Shown: in pieces, positions 44,017-53,956 of the stretch
Layout: each line of letters starts with the position of its first letter
Position numbering within the stretch: position 1 is the first letter of the stretch
Origin: Erwinia billingiae Eb661
GTDB taxonomy: Bacteria; Pseudomonadota; Gammaproteobacteria; Enterobacterales; Enterobacteriaceae
Assembly: GCF_000196615.1 (NCBI RefSeq)
Contig: NC_014306.1
Location: 1,240,001-1,304,000 of the forward strand
Length of the DNA: 64,000 nt
Direction of reading: 5' to 3'
Notes under the pieces: model-generated
The model's input: the letters and a program-made list of their open reading frames with translations, nothing else
The model's database searches: none
What the model was told of the DNA's origin: nothing
Program-made: the position numbers and the translations under genes

Positions 44017-44727
44017 GTTCAGCTCTATCCCCAGACGGATGGCGTGTTTAGCATTGGTTACGCCCAGCTTCTTCACCGCATTGCCGATATGGTATTTCAC
44101 CGTGGTGAGTTTGATCCCAAGGATCAGGGCGATTTCCTGGTAGGATTTGCCGACGCTGGCCCAGTAAATGATCTCGTTTTCGCGGCTGGTGAACAGTTCG
44201 CGGGTGTTCATCTCTTCGAAATCGGCTTTTCTGGACTGCTCCTGATAGAGCTGTGTCAGCTTTTCATGCGTGGTGATCAATAACATCTGCAATTTATCTT
44301 TGTTAAGCTGGATCAGCTCTTCAATATTATCGTCGCAGTGTTTATCCAGCATAATCGACAGCACCACCAGATTATTATTATGGTCATGCAGCACAAAGGT
44401 ATAACCGTTAATAATGTCGTGGTTTCTTGCCATATCAAACAGCTTGGGTACCTTGACGCCTTTATTCAGCATCAGGTTTTCATCCCAGGAGAAAGGCGTC
44501 ATACGGTAAAGAGCGGTAATCAACACCGGATCGATAAACTGGAAATTGTTCTCGATATAAACCTTAAACCACTCCTGCCGGTTAGAGATAATGGAGAAAT
44601 CCGCCGGATTCCTTTTACTCATAATGGCATAGGCGTATTTAATGTTATTGAACTGGACCAGCTTCCTTTCCAGATACTCTTTGACTGACGTATTAATAGC
44701 CTGATTATCAAAAAATAATTTAGCCAT
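43984..44727 (-). CDS. LuxR-family quorum-sensing regulator (EsaR-like)
   Basis: 247 aa from the ATG at 44727. The N-terminal autoinducer domain keeps the six key residues (W and Y in EWFKVYIENNFQF, DP, W in FSWDENL, G in IINGYTF); the C-terminal LuxR HTH is LFTSRENEIIYWASVGKSYQEIALILGIKLTTVKYHIGNAVKKLG. The long C-terminal tail (AIRLGIELNLIRPVLPDGE) is typical of the EsaR/ExpR group, whose members bind DNA without ligand. Convergent with the synthase gene. Confidence 0.93.
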   Translation of the reverse strand: MAKLFFDNQAINTSVKEYLERKLVQFNNIKYAYAIMSKRNPADFSIISNRQEWFKVYIENNFQFIDPVLITALYRMTPFSWDENLMLNKGVKVPKLFDMARNHDIINGYTFVLHDHNNNLVVLSIMLDKHCDDNIEELIQLNKDKLQMLLITTHEKLTQLYQEQSRKADFEEMNTRELFTSRENEIIYWASVGKSYQEIALILGIKLTTVKYHIGNAVKKLGVTNAKHAIRLGIELNLIRPVLPDGE

Positions 44728-45180
44728 GTCATTATCTCCCTGGGCAAATATTTCTTCCATAGTTAATACAGAATTTTATCATAACTCCAAACATTCGCCT
44801 AACCCCGGCGCGCAAAGGATCGCGGGAAAAGCACCGCTTGATAAAGTCGGAGAAGTCGGCGGAAAAATCAGGCGTTTTTGATGTCAGACTGGCAGAGAAG
44901 GGCGGGGCGGTAAGGGTGAACCAGATCGCATCAGGGGTATCGTAAAGGTGAATATTATTTACCTTTTTATACACAACGAATTTGGTACTGGTTCCCTTGG
45001 TGTTGGCAAATTAAATCTAATGTACTAATAATAAAGAATATTTATATTTTTGTTCGCCAATACAATACGTTTTTTGCCAGGCAATTGATAGCCATACTTA
45101 AGTACAGTTAAGGACTGTCCTTTTGCAGCTCGGGCAGGAAAATCGTCCGTTTGTCCGACGTTCCTGCCAGATTTTTCCCA
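44728..45180. promoter_or_regulatory. AT-rich regulatory gap between luxR and purK
   Basis: 453 nt without a supported gene. It must hold the promoter of the leftward luxR. At 45090-45109 the sequence AGCCATACTTAAGTACAGTT matches the lux-box consensus at 14 of 20 positions. A long imperfect hairpin (GGCAGGAA / TTCCTGCC, ~45133-45168) just past purK may end that transcript. Confidence 0.4.
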
Positions 45181-46251
45181 TCAGCCCTGCAATTTCTCAA
45201 CCGCCCAGGCGATGCCGCTGGCATATTCAGCGGGTAACTGCGGCACCAGCGCCTCAATAGCGGCCTGCAACGCCGGTTTGCTCACGTCCGACAGGTTCAG
45301 ATGGCCCACCTTGCGGCCGGGACGAACCTCTTTTTCGTACCAGTGCAGGTGCACCAGCGGCTGATTCAGCCAGTCCAGATTCACGGCGGTGCCAATCAGG
45401 TTAACCATCACTGACGGCGTGCTGACCACCGGCTTCGGCAAAGGCAGATCGAGGATCGCCCGCAGATGCAGTTCAAACTGGCTGATGGACGCGCCGTTTT
45501 GCGTCCAGTGCCCGCTGTTATGAACGCGTGGCGCCAGTTCATTAATCAGCAGGCCTTCCGGCACCACAAAGCACTCCATCGCCATCACGCCGACGTACTT
45601 CAGCTCATGCATAATGGCTGACAGCATGGTTTCGGCCTGCTTCTGCAGGGCTGCGTCAGGATCCGGGAAGGCGACGCTGGTGCGCAGAATGCCGTCCTCA
45701 TGCAGGTTATGGGTCAACGGATAGAAAACGGTGCTGCCATCATGGCCGCGTGCGCCCACCAGCGACACTTCGCCAGAGAAGTTGATGCCCTGCTCAACGA
45801 TGCATTCACCGTAGCAATCGGCTGGCAATGAATCCGTATCCGTCGCGCGCAGGCGCCACTGGCCACGACCGTCATAACCGCCGGTGCGGCGCTTAACGAT
45901 GGCCAGTTCACCGAGGGTGTTGAACACCTGCGGCCACTCTGCGGCATCCGCTAGCAGCTGCCAGGGCGCGGTGGCCAGACCCAGCTTGTCCAGTAACTGC
46001 TTCTGTGTCAGGCGATCGGCCAGACGCGGGAAAATATCGCGGTTCACGAAGGCGTTATGTTTCGCCAGTTCGCGCGTCAGGGCGGTTTCCGGCCAGCGTT
46101 CGATTTCCGCAGTGATCACGCTTTGTTGGATCGGCAGCGCTTCCGGCTCGGCATCTAATCCTACCGGATAGACGGCGATGCCCAGCGGCTCGCCAGCCTG
46201 ACGTAACATGCGGCCCAGCTGACCATTTCCTAATACGCAGACCGGCTTCAT
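45181..46251 (-). CDS. purK: N5-carboxyaminoimidazole ribonucleotide synthase
   Basis: 356 aa ATP-grasp enzyme; converts AIR, ATP and bicarbonate to N5-CAIR in purine synthesis. Starts [30 protein letters not shown]; contains [13 protein letters not shown] (ATP site), [24 protein letters not shown] and KVGHLNL. Overlaps purE by 4 nt. Confidence 0.95.
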   Translation of the reverse strand: MKPVCVLGNGQLGRMLRQAGEPLGIAVYPVGLDAEPEALPIQQSVITAEIERWPETALTRELAKHNAFVNRDIFPRLADRLTQKQLLDKLGLATAPWQLLADAAEWPQVFNTLGELAIVKRRTGGYDGRGQWRLRATDTDSLPADCYGECIVEQGINFSGEVSLVGARGHDGSTVFYPLTHNLHEDGILRTSVAFPDPDAALQKQAETMLSAIMHELKYVGVMAMECFVVPEGLLINELAPRVHNSGHWTQNGASISQFELHLRAILDLPLPKPVVSTPSVMVNLIGTAVNLDWLNQPLVHLHWYEKEVRPGRKVGHLNLSDVSKPALQAAIEALVPQLPAEYASGIAWAVEKLQG

Positions 46252-46757
46252 GCTTCCTCCCGCGGATCCGGGTTATTCAGCACTTCATCGGTCTGTGCCT
46301 GACGCCATGCTACCAGCCGTGAACGCAGTTCCACATCGTGGGTGGCCAGAATCTGCGCCGCCAGCAGCGCCGCATTGGCCGCACCGGCTTTACCAATCGC
46401 CAGGGTGCCAACCGGAATACCGCGTGGCATCTGCACGATGGAGTAAAGGCTGTCGACGCCGCTCAGCGCTGCGCTCTGCACCGGCACGCCCAGCACCGGC
46501 ACCAGCGTTTTCGCCGCAATCATTCCCGGAAGATGCGCCGCGCCGCCAGCGCCAGCAATGATCACCTGAATGCCATTATCCGCAGCCTGCTCAGCGAAGC
46601 TGAACAGCTTGTCCGGGGTGCGGTGCGCCGAAACGACTTCACACTGGAAGGGCACAGCCAGAGTAGTGAGGATCTCGGCGGCAAATTGCATGGTTGCCCA
46701 GTCACTTTTGGAACCCATAACAATAGCGATGCGGGCCTGCGCGGCGTTGGATGACAT
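46248..46757 (-). CDS. purE: N5-CAIR mutase
   Basis: 169 aa from the ATG at 46757 (product starts [19 protein letters not shown], as in E. coli). SAHRTPD (catalytic His), [16 protein letters not shown] and [14 protein letters not shown] block ([24 protein letters not shown]) present. Converts N5-CAIR to CAIR. First gene of the purEK operon. Confidence 0.95.
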   Translation of the reverse strand: MSSNAAQARIAIVMGSKSDWATMQFAAEILTTLAVPFQCEVVSAHRTPDKLFSFAEQAADNGIQVIIAGAGGAAHLPGMIAAKTLVPVLGVPVQSAALSGVDSLYSIVQMPRGIPVGTLAIGKAGAANAALLAAQILATHDVELRSRLVAWRQAQTDEVLNNPDPREEA

Positions 46758-46851
46758 GCGGGTCTGACTCCTGTGATTGTACATACGTCACCTGAAAGCC
46801 GTTTAGGCGGTCAGATGGGAAGGGCAAAGAGGATAGCATGACTCGGCATCA

Positions 46852-46867
46852 AGGAAAACGTTTGCCC
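46852..46867 (-). promoter_or_regulatory. PurR operator upstream of purEK
   Basis: AGGAAAACGTTTGCCC matches the PurR consensus ACGCAAACGTTTGCGT at 12 of 16 positions, centred on AAACGTTT. It lies 95 nt upstream of purE, as in E. coli, where hypoxanthine-bound PurR represses purEK. Confidence 0.75.
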
Positions 46868-46904
46868 AGGCATGAAACGGGCATTTGCGGGATTTTTTTA
46901 GGGC

Positions 46905-47630
46905 TCAGAATGGGAAGGAAATGAGGGTGGTTTCGTCTTCGCTAACGCGGATCATTGAACCTTCGTGATGCCAGGCACCCAGTACCAGTCTTTCGGCAGG
47001 CTGGTCATTCACCTCAAGCGGATGAATTGCCGGGCGATGCGTATGGCCGTGGATCAGATACTGCACCTGATGGCGGGTCATCGCGGCTTTTACGGCCTCA
47101 TCATTCACGTCCATGATGGTCACGTCTTTGCTGCTGTTCGCCTGTTTACTGCCTGCGCGCATCTTCAGCGCAATCCGCTGGCGGACAAATAAAGGAAGGG
47201 CAAGGAACAGCCATTGCAGCCAGGGCTGATGCACTTTTTTGCGGAAGCGTTGATAGCCCTGATCGTCGGTGCAGAGCGTGTCGCCATGCATGATCAACAT
47301 GCGCTTACCGTAAAGTTCCGGCACCTGTTCTTCCGGCAATAATGTCATGCCGCTGGCGCGGGCAAAGCGTTTGCCAACCAGGAAGTCGCGGTTACCATGA
47401 ATAAAATAGCAGGGGATCCCCTGTTGCTTCAGGGTCATCAGTGCGGCCGCGATCTCAGCATGAAGCGGGTCAGGATCGTCATCGCCAATCCAGGCTTCAA
47501 ACAGGTCGCCGAGAATATACAGTGCATCGGCATGTAACGCATCACGGCGTAAAAAAGCAAGAAAACCGGCAGTAATTGCCGGTTCTTCTGCGCACAGATG
47601 TAAATCTGCGATAAACAGCGTGTGAGGCAT
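46905..47630 (-). CDS. lpxH: UDP-2,3-diacylglucosamine diphosphatase
   Basis: 241 aa calcineurin-like metallophosphatase of lipid A synthesis. Metal motifs: DLH (FIADLHL), [15 protein letters not shown] ([14 protein letters not shown]), [20 protein letters not shown]. Peripheral inner-membrane enzyme. Start overlaps the ppiB stop by one base. Confidence 0.95.
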   Translation of the reverse strand: MPHTLFIADLHLCAEEPAITAGFLAFLRRDALHADALYILGDLFEAWIGDDDPDPLHAEIAAALMTLKQQGIPCYFIHGNRDFLVGKRFARASGMTLLPEEQVPELYGKRMLIMHGDTLCTDDQGYQRFRKKVHQPWLQWLFLALPLFVRQRIALKMRAGSKQANSSKDVTIMDVNDEAVKAAMTRHQVQYLIHGHTHRPAIHPLEVNDQPAERLVLGAWHHEGSMIRVSEDETTLISFPF

Positions 47631-48124
47631 TATTCGCTGACGGTGACTTTCTGGATCACAACGTCTTCTTTAGGAACGTCCTGGTGCATACCGCTACGGC
47701 CAGTGGCGACCGCTTTGATTTTCTCAACCACGTCCATGCCTTCAACGACTTCAGCAAACACACAGTAACCCCAGCCCTGCAGGCTTTCGTCACGGAAGTT
47801 CAGGAAGTCGTTGTCTGCCACGTTAATGAAGAACTGCGCAGTTGCCGAGTGAGGCGCCTGAGTACGGGCCATTGCCAGCGTACCCTTGGTGTTTTTCAGG
47901 CCGTTGCTGGCTTCGTTCTGGATTTCTTCTTTGGTGTCTTTCTGCTTCATGCCCGGCTCGAAGCCGCCGCCCTGAACCATAAAGCCATTGATGACACGGT
48001 GGAAAATCGTGTTGTCGTAGAAACCTTCACGGCAATAATCCAGGAAGTTAGCTACGGTAGCTGGCGCTTTGTCATCGAAGGTTTTGATAACGATATCGCC
48101 ATGATTTGTCTGGAAAGTGACCAT
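47630..48124 (-). CDS. ppiB: peptidyl-prolyl cis-trans isomerase B (cyclophilin)
   Basis: 164 aa from the ATG at 48124 ([27 protein letters not shown]). Cyclophilin core: [59 protein letters not shown]. No signal peptide, so cytoplasmic. Divergent from cysS across a 233-nt promoter gap. Confidence 0.95.
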   Translation of the reverse strand: MVTFQTNHGDIVIKTFDDKAPATVANFLDYCREGFYDNTIFHRVINGFMVQGGGFEPGMKQKDTKEEIQNEASNGLKNTKGTLAMARTQAPHSATAQFFINVADNDFLNFRDESLQGWGYCVFAEVVEGMDVVEKIKAVATGRSGMHQDVPKEDVVIQKVTVSE

Positions 48125-48357
48125 GTTCTCATCCTGTAAAGGTTGGAAGTGTGAATGGTAGAGCAGCACCGGCAGCACGAGGGCGCCAGTACGCAATTAA
48201 TAGACGGCTTTTATATCACAAAATGTGATGACGAGTCAGCACCAGTGCATAAACGGCACGGGGCATAACCTTGCTTTGCGTGGCGCTTCCGTTAACAATA
48301 CGTCAGAATAAGCCTTTTACTGGTTTTAACCCGCACACGTCAAAACGGAATGTCTCA

Positions 48358-49746
48358 ATGCTAAAGATTTTTAATACCCTGAGTCGTCAAAAAGAGGAAT
48401 TCAAACCTATTCATGCAGGTAAGATCGGCATGTACGTGTGCGGCATTACCGTTTACGACCTGTGTCATATTGGCCACGGCAGAACGTTTGTGGCGTTTGA
48501 CGTGGTAGCACGTTATCTGCGTTATCTCGGCTATTCACTCAATTATGTCCGCAATATCACCGATATTGACGACAAGATTATCAAGCGCGCCAATGAAAAT
48601 GGCGAAACCGTTGAGGTGCTGACTAACCGGATGATCGGCGAAATGCACAAGGATTTTGCCGCGCTGAATATTCTGCCGCCGGATCAGGAACCGCGTGCCA
48701 CGCGCCATATCAGCGAGATCATTGAGATCGTCAGTAAGCTGATCGATCGCGAGCATGCGTACGTGGCCAGCAACGGCGATGTGATGTTCTCGGTGCCAAG
48801 CGATCCGCAGTACGGCCAGTTATCCCGTCAGGATCTTGAGCAGCTGCAGGCAGGCGCGCGCGTGGAAGTTGAGCAGGACGTGAAGCGCAATCCGATGGAC
48901 TTCGTGCTGTGGAAAATGTCGAAAGCCAACGAGCCAAGCTGGTCCTCTCCATGGGGCGAAGGCCGTCCTGGCTGGCACATCGAGTGTTCCGCGATGAACT
49001 GCAAACAGCTGGGCGAGCATTTTGATATCCACGGTGGCGGATCGGATCTGATGTTCCCGCACCATGAGAACGAGATTGCGCAATCCACCTGTGCTCACGA
49101 AGGTCCTTACGTCAACTACTGGATGCACTCCGGCATGGTGATGATCGACCGCGAGAAGATGTCCAAGTCATTGAATAACTTCTTTACCGTGCGTGATGTG
49201 TTGCAGCACTTCGATGCAGAAACCGTGCGTTGCTTCCTGATGTCAGGCCACTATCGTAGCCAGCTGAACTACGGCGAAGATAACCTGAAACAGGCGCGTT
49301 CGGCGCTGGAGCGCCTCTATACCGCTATTCGCAACACCGACAGCAGCGCTGAGCCTGCCGGTGGCGAGGTGTTTGAAACGCGCTTCCGCGAAGCGATGGA
49401 TGACGATTTCAACACCCCGGAAGCCTATTCCGCGCTGTTTGATATGGCGCGTGAAGTGAACCGCCTGAAAGCGGAAGATATGTCGGCGGCTAACGGCCTG
49501 GCGGCTAAACTTCGCCAGTTGGCTGGCGTGCTGGGCCTGCTGGAGCAGGATCCGGAGCTGTTTCTGCAAAACGGCGCGCAGAGCAACGACGATGAAGTGG
49601 CAGAAATCGAAGCGTTGATCAGACAGCGTCTGGATGCGCGCCGCGAGAAGAACTGGGCGCAGGCGGACATGGCGCGCGACAAACTGGTGGCGATGGGCAT
49701 CGTGCTGGAAGACGGCCCGCAGGGTACCAGCTGGCGTCGCAAGTAA
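48358..49746 (+). CDS. cysS: cysteinyl-tRNA synthetase
   Basis: 462 aa. Class I signatures HIGH-type ([13 protein letters not shown]) and KMSKS ([12 protein letters not shown]); zinc ligands C in [10 protein letters not shown] in [10 protein letters not shown] in FPHHENE. Starts [20 protein letters not shown] like the E. coli enzyme. Monofunctional, cytoplasmic. Confidence 0.97.
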   Translation: MLKIFNTLSRQKEEFKPIHAGKIGMYVCGITVYDLCHIGHGRTFVAFDVVARYLRYLGYSLNYVRNITDIDDKIIKRANENGETVEVLTNRMIGEMHKDFAALNILPPDQEPRATRHISEIIEIVSKLIDREHAYVASNGDVMFSVPSDPQYGQLSRQDLEQLQAGARVEVEQDVKRNPMDFVLWKMSKANEPSWSSPWGEGRPGWHIECSAMNCKQLGEHFDIHGGGSDLMFPHHENEIAQSTCAHEGPYVNYWMHSGMVMIDREKMSKSLNNFFTVRDVLQHFDAETVRCFLMSGHYRSQLNYGEDNLKQARSALERLYTAIRNTDSSAEPAGGEVFETRFREAMDDDFNTPEAYSALFDMAREVNRLKAEDMSAANGLAAKLRQLAGVLGLLEQDPELFLQNGAQSNDDEVAEIEALIRQRLDARREKNWAQADMARDKLVAMGIVLEDGPQGTSWRRK

Positions 49747-49772
49747 TCGGGTGATGCGGCAGTCAACACCAT

Positions 49773-49793
49773 AAGGGGCGAAAGCCCCTTTTT
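49773..49793 (+). terminator. intrinsic terminator after cysS
   Basis: AAGGGGC (49773-49779), GAAA loop, GCCCCTT (49784-49790), then TTT. A classic GNRA-type loop. Confidence 0.88.
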
Positions 49794-49813
49794 GCTATCT
49801 GCAGGAGGCGTTT

Positions 49814-50902
49814 ATGACCATTAAGCAACTCTCACTGGCGGGATTCCGCTCCATTCGCGATGTCGAACTGCCGCTCTCGCAGTTGAATGTGATCAGCGGA
49901 CCGAACGGCTGTGGCAAATCGAACCTGTATAAAGCCGTGCGGCTGCTGCACGAAGCGGCGAGCGGGCGATTATCGGCCGCGCTGGCGGACGAGGGCGGTA
50001 TCCAGAAAACGATGTGGGCAGGCGCGCCGAAGCGAGGCGAAAACAAGCATAACGGCAAACGGATGGTGCTGGGTGTGGAAATGGAAGATTACGCCTATCA
50101 GCTGGAAATTGGTTTTCCCGAGCCGTTGATCAGCCTGTTTAACCTCGATCCCTTGGTCAAGGCCGAGCACATCTGGTTATCCGGCCAACGCCGTCGACCG
50201 TCCTCGCTGTTATTAGAACGCAAAAACCAGGCGGCCTTCCTGAATAATATTCAGGGCGAGCGGATAGCCTATCCTTCCTCATTACATGAAGAAGAGTCGG
50301 TTTTTTCGCAACTGTCCGATCCCCATCTTTATCCGGAAGTCTCGCAGGTGCGCGAAAATATGCGCAAGTGGCGTTTCTATCATGAATTTGCCGTCTGGCC
50401 GGGATCGCCGATTCGCGCGCCGCAGGTCGGTATCCGCGCACCGGTGCTGGCACATGACGGCCATAATCTGGCCGCGGCGTTTGAAACGCTGCGCGAGCGT
50501 GGACATACCGAGTTGCTGTATTCGGTGCTGGCGGAAGCCTTTCCAGGCAGTGAATTCTTTGTGGAAGAGCAGGGTGGCCGCTTTCAGATACTGATGCAGC
50601 GTGAAGGCATTCTGCGTCCGCTTGATGCGGCAGAACTGTCCGATGGCACGCTGCGTTTTCTGTGCCTGGTGGTCGCGCTGCTCAGCCCAAGGCCGCCGAC
50701 GTTTATGGCAATTAATGAACCGGAGAACAGTCTGCATCCGGATTTATTGCCCGCGCTGGCGTTGTTAATTGCTGAAGCAAGCCGTTACAGCCAGATTTGG
50801 GTCACCAGCCACTCGTCCCACCTGGCGGAGCAAATTGGCAGGCATTGTGAGCTTCGCCATTATCAGCTGGCGCAAAGGGAAGGGGAAACGGTGGTGCTGT
50901 AG
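49814..50902 (+). CDS. SMC/RecF-type AAA ATPase of unknown role
   Basis: 362 aa. N-terminal Walker A GPNGCGKSNLYKAV; signature-like ELSDGTLRFLCLV; Walker B/D-loop FMAINEPENSLHPDLLP; switch His VTSHSSHLAEQI. This is the AAA21/COG4637 single-gene ATPase family, related to RecF and OLD ATPase domains but without a TOPRIM partner. It takes the place of ybcI between cysS and ybcJ. GGAGG 8 nt before the ATG. Confidence 0.85.
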   Translation: MTIKQLSLAGFRSIRDVELPLSQLNVISGPNGCGKSNLYKAVRLLHEAASGRLSAALADEGGIQKTMWAGAPKRGENKHNGKRMVLGVEMEDYAYQLEIGFPEPLISLFNLDPLVKAEHIWLSGQRRRPSSLLLERKNQAAFLNNIQGERIAYPSSLHEEESVFSQLSDPHLYPEVSQVRENMRKWRFYHEFAVWPGSPIRAPQVGIRAPVLAHDGHNLAAAFETLRERGHTELLYSVLAEAFPGSEFFVEEQGGRFQILMQREGILRPLDAAELSDGTLRFLCLVVALLSPRPPTFMAINEPENSLHPDLLPALALLIAEASRYSQIWVTSHSSHLAEQIGRHCELRHYQLAQREGETVVL

Positions 50903-50939
50903 GATCAACAGCCCCACCAGCGCGGTGGGGCAGCAGGCA

Positions 50940-51152
50940 TTATTCGACGACTGAGATGCTGTTACCTTCAAACACCACGGTCTGACCGCTGACAATCTTG
51001 CAGCGTTTACGGGTTTCCACCACGCCATCAACGGTGACATTGCCCTCGGCGATCAGCGCTTTGGCGCGCGCGCCGCTTTCAACTAAACCTTCCAGCTTCA
51101 GCAGATCGCACAGGTCGACGTGCGGATGTTTACCTAAAGAGAAAGTGGCCAT
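50940..51152 (-). CDS. ybcJ: S4-domain RNA-binding protein YbcJ
   Basis: 70 aa S4 fold: VDLCDLLKLEGLVESGARAKALIAEGNVTVDGVVETRKRCKIVSGQTV. Binds RNA, possibly with a role in ribosome/RNA metabolism. One-base overlap with folD. Confidence 0.93.
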   Translation of the reverse strand: MATFSLGKHPHVDLCDLLKLEGLVESGARAKALIAEGNVTVDGVVETRKRCKIVSGQTVVFEGNSISVVE

Positions 51153-52018
51153 TATTCTACTGCTCCATCATCAAAAGTTTCGCAGGCGTACAGCGTATTC
51201 TGAATCAGCGTTGCCACGGTCATCGGGCCTACGCCGCCTGGTACTGGGGTAATATAAGAAGCGCGCTCAGAGGCGGCGTCGAAGTCGACATCTCCCACCA
51301 CTTTGCCGCTTTCGAGGCGGTTAATCCCCACATCAATCACTACCGCGCCTGGTTTGATCCAGTCACCCGGAATAAAGCCCGGTTTGCCCACCGCAACCAC
51401 CAGCAGATCGGCATGTTCCACATGGTGGCGCAGATCTTTGGTGAAGCGGTGCGTAACGGTGGTGGTGCAGCCGGCCAGCAGCAGTTCCATGCTCATCGGA
51501 CGTCCAACAATATTGGACGCACCCACCACCACGGCATTCATACCGAAGGTATCGATGTTGTAGCGTTCGAGCAGGGTAACGATGCCGCGAGGCGTACAAG
51601 GGCGCAGCTTAGGCGCACGCTGACACAGGCGGCCAACGTTATACGGGTGGAAGCCATCCACGTCTTTCGACGGCGAAATGCTTTCCAGCACCTTCACGTT
51701 ATCAATGCCGGCCGGCAAAGGCAGCTGAACCAGGATCCCGTCGATTTCGCCATCGTGATTCAGCGTGTCGATCAGTTCAAGCAGCTCGGCTTCGCTGGTG
51801 GAGGCGGGCAGATCGTAGGAGCGGGAGAGGAACCCCACTTCTTCACAGGCACGGCGTTTGCTGCCGACATAAATCTGCGAGGCCGGGTTCTCACCGACCA
51901 GAACGACTGCCAGGCCTGGGACGCGTTTTCCAGCGGCCAGACGCTGCTGTACTTTTACCGCAACCTCTTGTCGCACCTGCTGCGCAATCGTTTTACCGTC
52001 AATAATCTTTGCTACCAT
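51152..52018 (-). CDS. folD: methylene-THF dehydrogenase / methenyl-THF cyclohydrolase
   Basis: 288 aa bifunctional one-carbon enzyme. [14 protein letters not shown] (catalytic Lys and Tyr), [47 protein letters not shown] (NADP site), [12 protein letters not shown]. Cytoplasmic. Confidence 0.96.
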   Translation of the reverse strand: MVAKIIDGKTIAQQVRQEVAVKVQQRLAAGKRVPGLAVVLVGENPASQIYVGSKRRACEEVGFLSRSYDLPASTSEAELLELIDTLNHDGEIDGILVQLPLPAGIDNVKVLESISPSKDVDGFHPYNVGRLCQRAPKLRPCTPRGIVTLLERYNIDTFGMNAVVVGASNIVGRPMSMELLLAGCTTTVTHRFTKDLRHHVEHADLLVVAVGKPGFIPGDWIKPGAVVIDVGINRLESGKVVGDVDFDAASERASYITPVPGGVGPMTVATLIQNTLYACETFDDGAVE

Positions 52019-52156
52019 CAGAGAGGGGATCCATCTGTGTTGAGTTAATACGGGGATTGGTGCCTATTTTGTCAGAAGCGGACGCTGCTGTCAGGCACAG
52101 TTTCAAGGCACACTGTTCAATAGTGCAGCAACAGAGCGCGTCAGCCCGATAAATCG

Positions 52157-52184
52157 TTGACTCAGCAGGTGCGCACCGTATAAT
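52157..52184 (+). promoter_or_regulatory. promoter of the argU tRNA
   Basis: TTGACT (52157-52162) and TATAAT (52179-52184) with a 16-nt spacer, followed by a GC-containing discriminator (TCGACGC). A near-consensus sigma-70 promoter; start about 52191, 11 nt ahead of the tRNA. Confidence 0.8.
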
Positions 52185-52201
52185 TCGACGCAGTTCCCAA
52201 T

Positions 52202-52278
52202 GCGCCCTTAGCTCAGTTGGATAGAGCACCGGCCTTCTAAGCCGTAGGTCACAGGTTCGAATCCTGTAGGGCGTACCA
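52202..52278 (+). tRNA. argU: tRNA-Arg (anticodon TCT)
   Basis: 77 nt cloverleaf: acceptor GCGCCCT / AGGGCGT, D arm TTAGCTCAGTTGGATAGAG, anticodon arm with loop CTTCTAA, T arm GGTTCGAATCC, encoded CCA. Reads AGA/AGG. The first base pair is G1-U72, where E. coli argU has G-C, and the discriminator is A. It is the attachment site of the element to its right, as for DLP12 in E. coli. Confidence 0.95.
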
Positions 52279-52302
52279 TTATATTTCAATGAGTTGCAAG
52301 AC

Positions 52303-53148
52303 TCACCCTGACTTCAAATTTTCCTTGTGGGACAGATTTGGGACAGAGGCACTATAAATCGCATCAATATGACGTGCATGCTCGGTCAAATGGTTCGGTG
52401 CCAGATGAGCATAACGCTGTACCATCTCGATACTTTCCCAACCTCCCATTTCCTGCAATGCTGACAGTGGCACTCCTGCCTGAATAAGCCAGCTCGCCCA
52501 CGTATGTCGCAAGTCGTGAAAACGGAAGTCCTCTATACCCGCCCGAACAAGTGCGGCTCTCCATGCAGTATTTGAATCAACCCGCATTTTCCTTTCCTGA
52601 GGAACCTTAATTACCGGCCCTTTTTCGATCCACTTCCAGTCACGCTCCGCCGCCCGCATCAATGCTTTCATTAAAGCCAGGTGCTTCGCCTTCGTTGAAG
52701 TTGAAACCGGCTCCGGTTTATAAACCCCCATATCGATTCCCTTCTTCTGCATCCCTGCAGCCCGCTGTTTCCAGCGCTCCTCAGACTTCCTGTTATTCAT
52801 CCTGCTTACAGCGGTGTAAATCTTCGCTTCGGTAATGTCCTTCAACAGAACACCCTCAAAGTGAATCAGCCAGAATCCCATCCGGCCTTTATCGGCATCC
52901 AGTGACTTTTTGTGTGCTTTCTCTTCAAGCCAGCGCATGCAGGCTTCGTCAAAAGTCACGCAGGGAAAATCACCGAGTTTCTCTATCCGCGACAGCTCAG
53001 CTTTTCTTTGGTCGTGCAATTCCATCCACACCTCACGGGCCAGAGTGCAGCGCGGTATGGTCCAGATTAAGCGGCGCTTTCCGGTCTGGCCTGCCCACTG
53101 GATAATCTCATCCATGTAGTGCTCAAAGGTTTTCTCTGCTTCAGTCAT
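52303..53148 (-). pseudogene. intD-like integrase, internally deleted and N-terminally fused
   Basis: An open 281-aa frame, but not a whole integrase. From '[20 protein letters not shown]' to '[18 protein letters not shown]' it follows the DLP12/lambdoid IntD family; then it jumps to '[15 protein letters not shown]...[14 protein letters not shown]...[13 protein letters not shown]'. About 100 residues between these, carrying the first catalytic Arg and the Lys, are missing, so it should be inactive although HxxR and Tyr remain. The first ~48 residues ([20 protein letters not shown]...) do not resemble an arm-binding domain and look like another phage protein joined in frame. Confidence 0.75.
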
Positions 53149-53360
53149 GTCACCCTACGTTGTTTGCCTGCCCACTGATTAAGCTCATCATCTTTCCTGC
53201 ACTCCGGGCAGCAGTAGCTCGCGCCCGGCTGAGATGGCTCCCCACAATTGCCATTGCGGCAAATGGGTGACGGCGGTTCCGCCTACTGCCTGTTAGCCAA
53301 AGCGATAGTCCTTTCCAGTTCTTCAAGCTCAGCGGGCTGGTCTGTTATGTCTGCATGCAT
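53145..53360 (-). pseudogene. small zinc-finger phage gene interrupted by an amber codon
   Basis: Starts at the ATG at 53360 (AGGAG 7 nt upstream): MHADITDQPAELEELERTIA..., a known lambdoid small-protein start. Codon 26 is TAG (53283-53285); beyond it the same frame continues with ICRNGNCGEP...YCCPECRKDDELNQW, a four-cysteine finger, and stops in TGA overlapping the integrase-frame ATG. The intact gene would be ~71 aa. A single base change explains the loss. Confidence 0.7.
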
Positions 53361-53427
53361 GAGGTGGCTCCTGAATTTAGAAAACAAAAAACCGCCCGAA
53401 GGCGGTCACATTAATCAAAAATATGTA

Positions 53428-53835
53428 TTACGGATTACGATATTGTTCATAGGTGCGTGGTTTGGGATCGGTGGCAGTACGATACTGTTCAATGCTTTCT
53501 TTGCGTTGCTTAAGGTACATCAATGTCTCATTGAGCTGATTTTGCTCATCAATAGGCATAGTGAAAACACCAGAATCATTCTTTGATTTAATCTTATCCA
53601 TGATTTCAATGGCTAAACCAATCATCTCGCTATCGGTCAAAATCTCGTTTCGATACACTTCACAGCGGTTTTCGAGATCGTCAACTTTGCTTTCTAATTC
53701 CCCGACCTGATTGAAATAGCCTTCAATCTGTGACTGCGCATCGCTCAGCGCTACGTCCGCATTAATAGCGAGCTCTTTCAATTCGTTGACTTTTTCAATT
53801 GCTTGACTAGCAAGTTGTTCAGCTGTATCAGACAT
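53428..53835 (-). CDS. coiled-coil protein with upstream LexA box
   Basis: 135 aa, acidic, almost wholly helical: AEQLASQAIEKVNELKELAINADVALSDAQSQIEGYFNQVGELESKVDDLENRCEVYRNEI is a predicted coiled coil of ~60 residues. No membrane segment or known motif. AAGGAA precedes the ATG. A near-consensus LexA box lies 84 nt upstream, so expression should rise on DNA damage. Family not recognised. Confidence 0.75.
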   Translation of the reverse strand: MSDTAEQLASQAIEKVNELKELAINADVALSDAQSQIEGYFNQVGELESKVDDLENRCEVYRNEILTDSEMIGLAIEIMDKIKSKNDSGVFTMPIDEQNQLNETLMYLKQRKESIEQYRTATDPKPRTYEQYRNP

Positions 53836-53918
53836 GATTAATTCCTTTTCAGTTTAGTAGTTTATCGTATTGACTCAGGAAAAATAGTAACCGAAAACTA
53901 ATCATTTTCAAAGCAAAA

Positions 53919-53938
53919 TACTGTATATAAATACAGTG
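53919..53938 (-). promoter_or_regulatory. LexA (SOS) box
   Basis: TACTGTATATAAATACAGTG differs from the ideal TACTGTATATATATACAGTA in two or three positions and has exact CTG-N10-CAG. It is upstream of the leftward coiled-coil gene; no rightward gene starts nearby. Confidence 0.85.
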
Positions 53939-53956
53939 TTTGTGTCATAAACTTGG

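Noticed and set aside
44732..44974. Leftward 80-codon frame upstream of luxR
   Set aside because: No family resemblance, lies in the promoter gap and overlaps the probable luxR leader.
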